From: Zeimonas sp964538505
Lineage (GTDB): Bacteria > Pseudomonadota > Gammaproteobacteria > Burkholderiales > Burkholderiaceae_E
Direction: 5' to 3'
Assembly (NCBI GenBank): GCA_964538505.1
Contig: CAZIDY010000012.1
Span: 1 to 64,000 of the forward strand
DNA length: 64,000 nucleotides
The translations under genes were made by a program, and so were the position numbers. Below the pieces are notes generated by a model. The model saw only the letters and a program-made list of their open reading frames with translations. It did not search any database and had not been told where the DNA came from. Positions 57,917 through 64,000 of the stretch are shown one piece after another (position 1 is the stretch's first letter; each line of letters starts with the position of its first letter).

Positions 57917-60133
57917 ATGAACGGCACGACACTGACGGTGGATCCGGCAACGCGCGAGGCGATCGAGCGCGAAGAATCCGTCTGCGCACGAAACTACGCG
58001 CCGCTGCCGATCGTCCTCGACCGCGGCGACGACGTCTGGCTCTACGACACGGGCGGGCGCCGCTACCTGGACTTCATGAGCGCGTACTCGGCAGTGGCGC
58101 ACGGCCATCGCCATCCGCGGCTCGTCGCGGCGGCGCAGGCGCAGCTCGCGCGGGTCTGCATCACCTCGCGCGCATTCCACACCGATCGGCTCGCGCCTTT
58201 CCTTGCCGAGCTGTGCCGGCTGTCAGGCTTCGAGCGCGCGCTGCCGATGAACACCGGCGCCGAAGCGGTCGAGACCGCAATCAAGGCGGCCAGGCGCTGG
58301 GGCTACCGCGTCAAGGGCATCGAACCGGGCCGCGCGACGATCCTCGCCGCTCGCGGGAACTTCCACGGCCGCACGACGACGATCGTCGGTTTCTCGTCGG
58401 ACCCCGATACGCATCGCGACTACGAACCGTTCTCGCCCGGCTTCCGTCTCCTCGATTTCGGCGATCTCGCCTCGCTCGATGCGGCCGGCAGCGATGACGT
58501 CTGTGCAGTGCTCGTCGAGCCGATCCAGGGCGAGGCGGGCGTCATCGTCCCGCCCGAAGGCTGGCTGAAGGCCGTGCGCGAGTGGTGCGACCGCCATCGC
58601 GTGCTGCTCATCCTCGACGAAGTGCAATCGGGCCTCGGCCGCACCGGGCGCAACTTCGCGTTCGAGCACGAATCGATCCGTCCGGACGCCATCGTCGTCG
58701 GCAAGGCGCTCGGCGGCGGAATCGTTCCGGTGTCCGCCTTCGTCGCCGATGCGGCAGTGATGGACGTCTTCGAGCCCGGCAGCCACGGCTCGACCTTCGG
58801 CGGCAATCCGCTTGCCGCCGCCGTCGGCCTCGAGGCGTTGCGCGTGCTGCAGGAAGAGCAGCTCGCCGAACGCAGCGCGGTGCTCGGGCGTCATCTGCTC
58901 GAGCGGCTGCACGCGCTCGCCGGTACGCGGCGGATCACGGTGCGCGGTCGCGGCCTGTGGGCCGGCTTCGACCTGCGCGGCTGCGGGCTCGACGCGCACG
59001 AGTTCGTCGAGCGTCTTGCCGGTCACGGCGTGCTCACGAAGGAAGCACACGACGCGGTACGCATCGCTCCCCCGTTGACGATCACGAGAGCGCAGCTCGA
59101 TTGGGGCCTGGATCGAATGCGCGAAGTTCTCGACGAAATGACGCCGTCCTCGAAGCCGACAATGATCGCGCGCGCCGTGGTGCGGCAGCGGCATCCATCG
59201 GCGCGCGGTGAACGCCCGGCGGCGCGCGATGCACGGCCGGACGGACCGCACGACCCGTTGCCCCATCTGCTGCTGTGCCCGCCCGATCACTTCGAGGTGC
59301 GCTACCGGATCAACCCGTGGATGCACCCCGAGACCTGGTCGATCGACGCTGCACGGCTCTCGCAACAGGCGCGCAGCGGATGGCGTGCATTGCACGATGT
59401 CTATCGCCGTCTCGGTGCGCGCATCGAGACGATGCCGGCGCAGCCCGGCTTGCCCGACCTCGTCTTCACGGCGAACAGCGCCGTCGTGCTCGACGGCAAG
59501 GCGCTGCTCGCGCGCTTCCGCAATCCGGAGCGACGCAACGAGGAAGCCCACGGTCGGCGCGCCTTCGAGGCATTGCGCAGCCGCGGCATCGTCGGATCAC
59601 TGCACGAGGTCGATGAAGGCGTGCACTTCGAGGGCACCGGCGACGCGATCTGGGATGCGACGCGGCAGCTGATGTGGATGGGCCACGGCCAGCGTTCGGA
59701 CCTCGCCGCGCGCGATGCTGTACGCCGGGTCTTCGGCGTCGACACGCTGTCGCTCGAGCTCGTCTCGCCGAGCTTCTATCACCTCGATACCTGCCTGTGC
59801 GTGCTCCCGCGCGGCGAGCTGCTGTGGTATCCGCCCGCGTTCTCCGACGAATCGCAGCGCCTGCTGCGCGCCGTCGTCGGTGGCGACTCGATCGAGGCGA
59901 GCGACGAGGACGCGACGCGCTTCGCCGTCAACGCCGTCGGCATCGGCGACGAGATCGTGCTCTGCCACGCGTCGCCGCAGTTGCGCGACGATCTCGCCGG
60001 GTGCGGCTATCGCACGCGGGTCGTCGCGCTCGACGCGTTCAATCGCTCGGGCGGTGCGGCGTGCTGCCTGACATTGCGGCTGGATCAGCGCAGCGGCAAC
60101 GTCGATTCGGGGGCCGCTACACTCGCTGCATGA
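57917..60133 (+). CDS. Fusion: ornithine aminotransferase-like and arginine dihydrolase/DDAH-like domains
   Basis: A 738-residue two-enzyme protein. Residues 20-410 are a class III aminotransferase of the ornithine-oxo-acid type: NTGAEAVETAIKAARRWGY (112-130), DEVQSGLGRTG (234-244) and the PLP Lys263 in VGKALGGG. After a 40-residue basic/Pro linker, residues 445-725 form an amidinotransferase-fold (GME) domain: YRINPWM (463-469), FEGTGDAIWD (571-580), FYHLDTC (620-626) and a C-terminal SGGAACC (711-717) with the probable catalytic Cys. INPWM is typical of ArgZ/AgrE arginine dihydrolases. Predicted flow: arginine to ornithine to glutamate semialdehyde. ATG at 57917 follows GGGAGGGCGAG. Confidence 0.82.
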   Translation: MNGTTLTVDPATREAIEREESVCARNYAPLPIVLDRGDDVWLYDTGGRRYLDFMSAYSAVAHGHRHPRLVAAAQAQLARVCITSRAFHTDRLAPFLAELCRLSGFERALPMNTGAEAVETAIKAARRWGYRVKGIEPGRATILAARGNFHGRTTTIVGFSSDPDTHRDYEPFSPGFRLLDFGDLASLDAAGSDDVCAVLVEPIQGEAGVIVPPEGWLKAVREWCDRHRVLLILDEVQSGLGRTGRNFAFEHESIRPDAIVVGKALGGGIVPVSAFVADAAVMDVFEPGSHGSTFGGNPLAAAVGLEALRVLQEEQLAERSAVLGRHLLERLHALAGTRRITVRGRGLWAGFDLRGCGLDAHEFVERLAGHGVLTKEAHDAVRIAPPLTITRAQLDWGLDRMREVLDEMTPSSKPTMIARAVVRQRHPSARGERPAARDARPDGPHDPLPHLLLCPPDHFEVRYRINPWMHPETWSIDAARLSQQARSGWRALHDVYRRLGARIETMPAQPGLPDLVFTANSAVVLDGKALLARFRNPERRNEEAHGRRAFEALRSRGIVGSLHEVDEGVHFEGTGDAIWDATRQLMWMGHGQRSDLAARDAVRRVFGVDTLSLELVSPSFYHLDTCLCVLPRGELLWYPPAFSDESQRLLRAVVGGDSIEASDEDATRFAVNAVGIGDEIVLCHASPQLRDDLAGCGYRTRVVALDAFNRSGGAACCLTLRLDQRSGNVDSGAATLAA

Positions 60134-60594
60134 AGCGGCTCGATGAAATCGACCGACGCATCCTGCGCGAACTGCAGCACGAAGGCCGGATGACGAACCA
60201 GGCGCTCGCCGAACGCGTCGGCCTGTCGCCGCGCGCCTGCCTCGATCGCGTGCGTCGGCTCGAACGCGACCGCATCATCGAGGGCTACCAGGCGATCATC
60301 GGTCGCGCTGCGCTCGGCGAGATTCTGATCGTGCACGCCGAAGTCACGCTCGTCGACCAGCGCCAGGCCACGATGCAGCAGTTCGAGCACCGCGCCGCGC
60401 AGTGCGCCGAGGTGATCGCCTGCCATCTGCTCAGCGGCCCCTACGACTACCTCGTGCGCTTCGCCTGCAGCGACATCGAGCACTACCGCCGCATCTCGGA
60501 CGCGTGGATCAACGACCTCGGCATGGGCGTGTCGCGCATCGTCTCGCACCCCGAGCTCGCGACGGTGAAGGAGTTCGGCGGCTACATGGTCTGA
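60130..60594 (+). CDS. Lrp/AsnC family transcriptional regulator
   Basis: A 154-residue regulator. The helix-turn-helix is DEIDRRILRELQHEGRMTNQ and ALAERVGLSPRACLDRVRRL (about residues 5-45); the C-terminal RAM ligand domain contains LLSGPYDYLVRFACSDIEHY. The ATG overlaps the TGA of the fusion gene (ATGA), so the two are translationally coupled. It probably senses an amino acid, most likely arginine or ornithine, and controls the fusion gene. The upstream region of the fusion is the place to look for its site. Confidence 0.92.
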   Translation: MKRLDEIDRRILRELQHEGRMTNQALAERVGLSPRACLDRVRRLERDRIIEGYQAIIGRAALGEILIVHAEVTLVDQRQATMQQFEHRAAQCAEVIACHLLSGPYDYLVRFACSDIEHYRRISDAWINDLGMGVSRIVSHPELATVKEFGGYMV

Positions 60595-60677
60595 TCGCGC
60601 GGCTTCGCCGGATGCCGCAGAAGCCGTGAGCCGCGCCCCGGAAGGACCCCGCGACAGCGGGGTCCCCGGTCATGCGG

Positions 60678-61466
60678 TCAGGTCGCCCTGCGACGGACGA
60701 AGCCGACGCCGGCCAACGCGAGACCCATCAGCGCAAGCGTCGCCGGCTCCGGCACCCGAACTGCGGTGATCTGCACGTTGATGTCACTGGACTTGTCCCA
60801 GCCCGAACCGCCGGCGTTGCGGTCGCTGTCCCAGACGGTGCGGGTCCAGTCGTTCGGATCGAACGAGAAGTACCGGTCGTCGGCGCCGTCCTGCCGGCTG
60901 CCGCTCAAGGCCGCGTTCGACGCATGGCTGAACCAGCCGAAGCCGTCGCCGGAAACGGCGAAATCGTACAGATCGCCGCCGTCCACCACGATGTCGAGGC
61001 CGCTGAAGGTCGTCTGGATCACGGCGTAGCGAATGCCGCCGTTGCCTTCGTAGAAACTGGTTCCCGCGAGGTCGGGGTACGACACCACCGCGTGCGTGAT
61101 GGCCGGATTGCTGTTGCTGTTCCCGGTCACCGCCCCGGAGGCGACCTGCGCCAGCGCGCCGCCTTCGCGTCCGAGGTAGAGCGCGATATTGCTCACGTCG
61201 AGGCTGAGCGGAGCGTATTGCGCGCCCCACACCGTCAGCGTGTCGATGCGGTACTTCTGGCCCGCTACGCCGATGCTGAAGTTGTCGCCGACGACCTCTC
61301 CGCCTACGTACCAGCTGACGTTGCTCCGGTTCGCACCCGCGGCGTTGTTCAGGTTCTCGCTCGGCAGGCCCCGGTCGAATACCAGCGGGGCGGCCGACGC
61401 GCTCGTGGAAAGGATCAGGCAGGCGGCAGCGCCGGTGACCAGGAAGGAAAGCGTTCGTGCGTGCAA
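60678..61466 (-). CDS. PEP-CTERM sorting domain protein
   Basis: A 262-residue exported protein. The signal peptide covers about residues 1-26 (ASA-APLV). The middle is a beta-rich region without catalytic motif (NNAAGANRSNVSWYVGGEVV and similar choice-of-anchor type sequence). The C-terminus VPEPATLALMGLALAGVGFV with RRRAT is a complete PEP-CTERM signal: PEP motif, hydrophobic helix, basic end. Exosortase EpsH/XrtA elsewhere in the genome should process it for the cell surface or biofilm matrix. The start taken is TTG at 61466 behind CGGAG; no ATG is suitably placed. Confidence 0.85.
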   Translation of the reverse strand: MHARTLSFLVTGAAACLILSTSASAAPLVFDRGLPSENLNNAAGANRSNVSWYVGGEVVGDNFSIGVAGQKYRIDTLTVWGAQYAPLSLDVSNIALYLGREGGALAQVASGAVTGNSNSNPAITHAVVSYPDLAGTSFYEGNGGIRYAVIQTTFSGLDIVVDGGDLYDFAVSGDGFGWFSHASNAALSGSRQDGADDRYFSFDPNDWTRTVWDSDRNAGGSGWDKSSDINVQITAVRVPEPATLALMGLALAGVGFVRRRAT

Positions 61467-61719
61467 GAGAAGGCTCCGTGCAATTTGTCTGCCACCGTCG
61501 GGCGGCGGGATGGCGGATGCGGGTCGAACGACGCAGCGACGGAACGCACACCGCAACAAGAAGCAATATTGCTCATGCAACAATTGCGCCACCTGGATGC
61601 GCGAAATCTTTAACCCGCTGACTCTAAAGGTCTTTCCAGTGGTCTCGACCACGCGCCCGACGAGCAACACCATCCTGGTGTCAAGCAGACCGACACCGGG
61701 TTTACCCGGTCCAGCGGAT

Positions 61720-62496
61720 TCAGCGCAATGCGTAGTCGACGGTCAGCGGCGCGTGATCCGAGAAGCGCGCTGCGGTGAAGATCTCCGCCCGCCTTGCCTT
61801 CGACGCGATCCCCGGCGTAGCGATCTGGTAATCGATCCGCCACCCGACGTTCTTTGCCCACGCCTGCCCTCGGTTGCTCCACCAGGTGTAGCCGGCGTCG
61901 GTCGCATCGGGCTCGAGCCTGCGATACACGTCGACCCAGCCCAGCCCGTCGAACACCTCCGACAGCCACGCGCGCTCCTCGGGCAGGAAGCCCGAGTTCT
62001 TCTGGTTCGATCGCCAGTTCTTCAGGTCGACCTCGCGGTGCGCGATGTTCCAGTCGCCGCAGAGGATCACTTCGCGGCCGCTTGCGATCAGCTCGCGCAG
62101 GTGCTGCTGGAACTCCGCAAGGAAGCGGAACTTCGCCTCCTGCCGCTCGGGCGAGCTCGATCCGGACGGCACGTAGACCGAAACGACCGTGTACGAACCG
62201 AAGTCGAGCTCGAGGTAGCGGCCCTCGCCGTCGAACTCGGCGCTGCCGAAACCGCTGTGCACCGCACGCGGCCTGCGCCGCGCGTAGATGCCGACGCCGC
62301 TGTAGCCCTTGCGCTGCCCGCAGTCGAAATGCGCGTGCAGCCCGTCGATCGAATGCGTGTCGTCGAGATCGCATTCCTGCGCGCGGACCTCCTGCACGCA
62401 GACGAGATCGGCGCGCTGCGCCTTCGCCCATTCGACCCACCCGCGCCGCGCAGCGGAGCGTATGCCGTTCAGGTTCAACGTGACCACCCGTATCAT
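61720..62496 (-). CDS. xthA: Exodeoxyribonuclease III (AP endonuclease)
   Basis: A 258-residue DNA-repair nuclease that cuts at abasic sites and degrades 3' ends. Family residues are visible: NLNGIRSAARRGWVEW (metal Asn), QEVRAQ (Glu), YSGVGIYAR, VPSGSS, GDWNIAHREVDLKNW (Asp/Asn pair) and FSDHAPLTVDY (Asp-His). Length fits. ATG at 62496. It diverges from pyrE across only 33 bp, a pairing seen in many Beta- and Gammaproteobacteria. Confidence 0.94.
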   Translation of the reverse strand: MIRVVTLNLNGIRSAARRGWVEWAKAQRADLVCVQEVRAQECDLDDTHSIDGLHAHFDCGQRKGYSGVGIYARRRPRAVHSGFGSAEFDGEGRYLELDFGSYTVVSVYVPSGSSSPERQEAKFRFLAEFQQHLRELIASGREVILCGDWNIAHREVDLKNWRSNQKNSGFLPEERAWLSEVFDGLGWVDVYRRLEPDATDAGYTWWSNRGQAWAKNVGWRIDYQIATPGIASKARRAEIFTAARFSDHAPLTVDYALR

Positions 62497-62529
62497 TGCG
62501 CCGACGCTTCCTCCCCTGGTCCACGAAAA

Positions 62530-63225
62530 ATGGCAGACGATCTGCGCGCGGAGTTTATCCGCTTCGCCGTCGACGCCGGCGTACTGCGCTTCGGTGAGTT
62601 CCGCACCAAGGCCGGACGCCTGTCGCCGTACTTCTTCAACGCCGGCCTGTTCTGCGACGGCGCATCGCTCGGTCGGCTCGCGCATTTCTATGCGCACGCG
62701 CTGCTCGGTGCGGAACGTGAAGGACGCGTCGCCTTCGACCTGCTGTTCGGCCCCGCGTACAAGGGGATTCCACTCGCCAGCGCAACCGCGGTTGCGCTCG
62801 CGCAGCAGGGGCGCAACGTCGGCTACGCCTTCAACCGCAAGGAAACGAAGGACCACGGCGAAGGCGGCACGCTGATCGGCGCACCGCTCGCCGGCCGCGT
62901 CGTGATCGTCGACGACGTGATCAGCGCCGGCACCTCGGTGGGCGAATCGGTGGAGATCATCCGCGCGCAGGGCGCCGAGCCGGCAGCGGTGCTGATCGCG
63001 CTCGATCGCGAGGAACGCAGCGGCAACGCCACCGAGATCGGCGAACGTTCGGCGGCGCAGGAGGTCGAGCGCAGCCACGGCATTCCGGTGATCGCCGTGG
63101 CGACGCTCACCGACCTGCTCGGCTTCCTCGACTCCGGCCAGGCGCTCGCTGCGGGCGTTTCAGAGTACCGCGAGCGCGTTGCCGACTATCGGGCGCGATA
63201 CGGCGCGCCCGACCAACCTACTTGA
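62530..63225 (+). CDS. pyrE: Orotate phosphoribosyltransferase
   Basis: A 231-residue enzyme of UMP synthesis that transfers phosphoribose from PRPP to orotate. FKTKAGRLSPYFFN-type sequence near 25-40 is the orotate site. AFNRKETKDHGEGGTLIGAP is the catalytic loop (K-x-x-K-D-H-G-E-G-G), and VVIVDDVISAGTSVGESVEI is the PRPP motif. The size is slightly above the usual 213, with a C-terminal extension. ATG at 62530. Its 3' end overlaps the convergent dodecin gene by 8 bp. Confidence 0.95.
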   Translation: MADDLRAEFIRFAVDAGVLRFGEFRTKAGRLSPYFFNAGLFCDGASLGRLAHFYAHALLGAEREGRVAFDLLFGPAYKGIPLASATAVALAQQGRNVGYAFNRKETKDHGEGGTLIGAPLAGRVVIVDDVISAGTSVGESVEIIRAQGAEPAAVLIALDREERSGNATEIGERSAAQEVERSHGIPVIAVATLTDLLGFLDSGQALAAGVSEYRERVADYRARYGAPDQPT

Positions 63226-63418
63226 GCACGAAGGTGACCTTCAGCGTCACGCGGTACTCGGTGATCTTGCCGTTGCTGATCGCCACCTGCTGATCCTGGA
63301 TCCAGGCGCCGCTCACGTCCTCCAGCGAATCGGTCGCGCGTGCGATGCCCTGCGCGACGGCGTCGTCGAAGCTCTTGCTGCTCGACGCCTTGATCTCGAT
63401 GACCTTGGCTACGGACAT
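63218..63418 (-). CDS. Dodecin family flavin-binding protein
   Basis: A 66-residue protein, VAKVIEIKASSSKSFDDAVA, with GAWIQDQQVAISNGKITEYR and VTLKVTFVLK; this is the dodecin fold, a dodecamer that stores flavin (riboflavin/FMN) in the cytosol. The Trp in A-W-I-Q-D-Q is the flavin-stacking residue. GGAGGGCCATC precedes the ATG at 63418. It is probably monocistronic, converging with pyrE. Confidence 0.93.
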   Translation of the reverse strand: MSVAKVIEIKASSSKSFDDAVAQGIARATDSLEDVSGAWIQDQQVAISNGKITEYRVTLKVTFVLK

Positions 63419-63509
63419 GATGGCCCTCCTCTGATGAAGACGTGCGGTCCCGGCCGTTGTAGCACGGATCCGCGCGCCGACGCCCGTTCCCGCAGTCGCG
63501 CGACGCGGT

Positions 63510-64000
63510 TCAACCGAGGCGCCGACGCAGCAGCTCGTTGACCTGCTGCGGATTCGCCTTGCCGCGCGTCGCCTTCATCACCTGGCCGACGAGCGCGTTG
63601 AACGCCTTGTCGCGTCCGGCGCGGAACTCCTCGACCGACTTCGGATTGGAGGCGATCACCTCGTCGACGATCCGCTCGAGCTCGCCGGTGTCGCTGATCT
63701 GGCGCAGGCCTTTGGCGTCGACGATGCGGTCTACCGCATCGGCGTCGCGCGCATCGCCGCCCCACAGGTCGGCGAACACGTCGCGCGCGATCTTGCCCGA
63801 GATCGTCGCGTCGTCGATGCGCTGCACGAGTCGCGCGAGCTGCTCCGGTGCAACCGGACAGTCGTCGATCGTGCGTTCTTCGCGATTCAGCGCCGCGGCG
63901 AGCTCGCCCATCACCCAGTTCGCCGCCGCCTTCGCCAGCGGCGGCGTACCGGCCGCAGTCGACGCGGGCAACGCACGCACGACCGCTTCGTAGTAATCGG
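63510..64000 (-). CDS. gatB: Aspartyl/glutamyl-tRNA amidotransferase subunit B, C-terminal part
   Basis: The frame is open to the window edge, so the N-terminal two thirds is missing. The visible part begins DYYEAVVRALPASTAAGTPP and holds LAKAAANWVMGELAAALNRE, then the YqeY-like tail domain ending DKAFNALVGQVMKATRGKAN and PQQVNELLRRRLG. This is the typical GatB end. GatCAB amidates Glu-tRNA(Gln) and Asp-tRNA(Asn). The gap of 91 bp to dodecin has no further gene. Confidence 0.94.
   Translation of the reverse strand, partial: DYYEAVVRALPASTAAGTPPLAKAAANWVMGELAAALNREERTIDDCPVAPEQLARLVQRIDDATISGKIARDVFADLWGGDARDADAVDRIVDAKGLRQISDTGELERIVDEVIASNPKSVEEFRAGRDKAFNALVGQVMKATRGKANPQQVNELLRRRLG

Noticed and set aside
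1..64000. tRNA, rRNA or CRISPR arrays
   Set aside because: No T-loop/acceptor pairs, rRNA-like blocks or regularly spaced direct repeats were recognised by eye. A covariance-model scan would be decisive.

Overview
The window is a dense, high-GC stretch of bacterial chromosome with about 60 protein genes on both strands. There is no rRNA, tRNA, CRISPR array or intact insertion sequence that I can recognise. Gene content points to a heterotrophic, denitrification-capable Proteobacterium, most likely a betaproteobacterium. Pointers are a clade-I-type nosZ with nosRDFYL and apbE, NnrS, a TRAP transporter, a PEP-CTERM protein, a beta-ketoadipyl-CoA-type thiolase, and DUF4148-like small secreted proteins. 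The assignment to Betaproteobacteria is inference.

Layout. 1-4400: end of a Na+/solute symporter, then glmU and glmS, which make UDP-GlcNAc precursors. 4500-7800: small secreted or lipid-anchored proteins, a periplasmic dienelactone-hydrolase-like enzyme and a tail-anchored coiled-coil protein. 7900-12400: a glutathionyl-hydroquinone-reductase-like GST, a TetR gene with a clear promoter and operator, a hydrolase-glycosyltransferase fusion and a DUF4395 membrane protein behind a CsoR/CstR-like palindrome. 12400-19700: a TetR / 55-residue membrane protein / pyrophosphatase operon, gloB, a pirin-ftsH pair, a YhhN protein, a cupin and a DUF488 protein. 19700-30100: two transporters, an FMN reductase, a copper/NO-related island (DUF2946, PCu(A)C, NnrS with an NsrR-like site, DUF302-like, CopZ-like), Hsp20, thiolase, VOC protein and AmpG.

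30100-41900 is the main functional block: a nitrous oxide reductase cluster on the minus strand, read nosR-nosZ-nosD-nosF-nosY-nosL-apbE-nosR. Two full-length divergent nosR paralogues bracket it, each with a similar promoter and leader. A ferritin-like gene diverges from the upstream nosR. 42800-48600 is a tripartite RND efflux operon. 48700-51600 is a TRAP transporter. 51600-52200 is a non-coding patch with a gene fragment and three hairpins. 52200-56700 is a four-gene 2-oxoacid:acceptor oxidoreductase operon with a built-in FAD/Fe-S subunit. 56800-64000 holds a periplasmic peroxiredoxin, a decayed toxin-antitoxin module, an ornithine-aminotransferase / arginine-dihydrolase-like fusion coupled to an Lrp regulator, a PEP-CTERM protein, xthA, pyrE, dodecin and the end of gatB.

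Three copies of one inverted repeat (core GGGGTCAGACCACGGTTT) lie at gene ends near 14.85, 20.64 and 42.85 kb. They supply start or stop codons to neighbouring genes. The observations most worth following are the doubled nosR, the lipobox in NosZ, the aminotransferase-dihydrolase fusion, the 2-oxoacid oxidoreductase, the coding-edge repeats and several short genes that are easy to miss.
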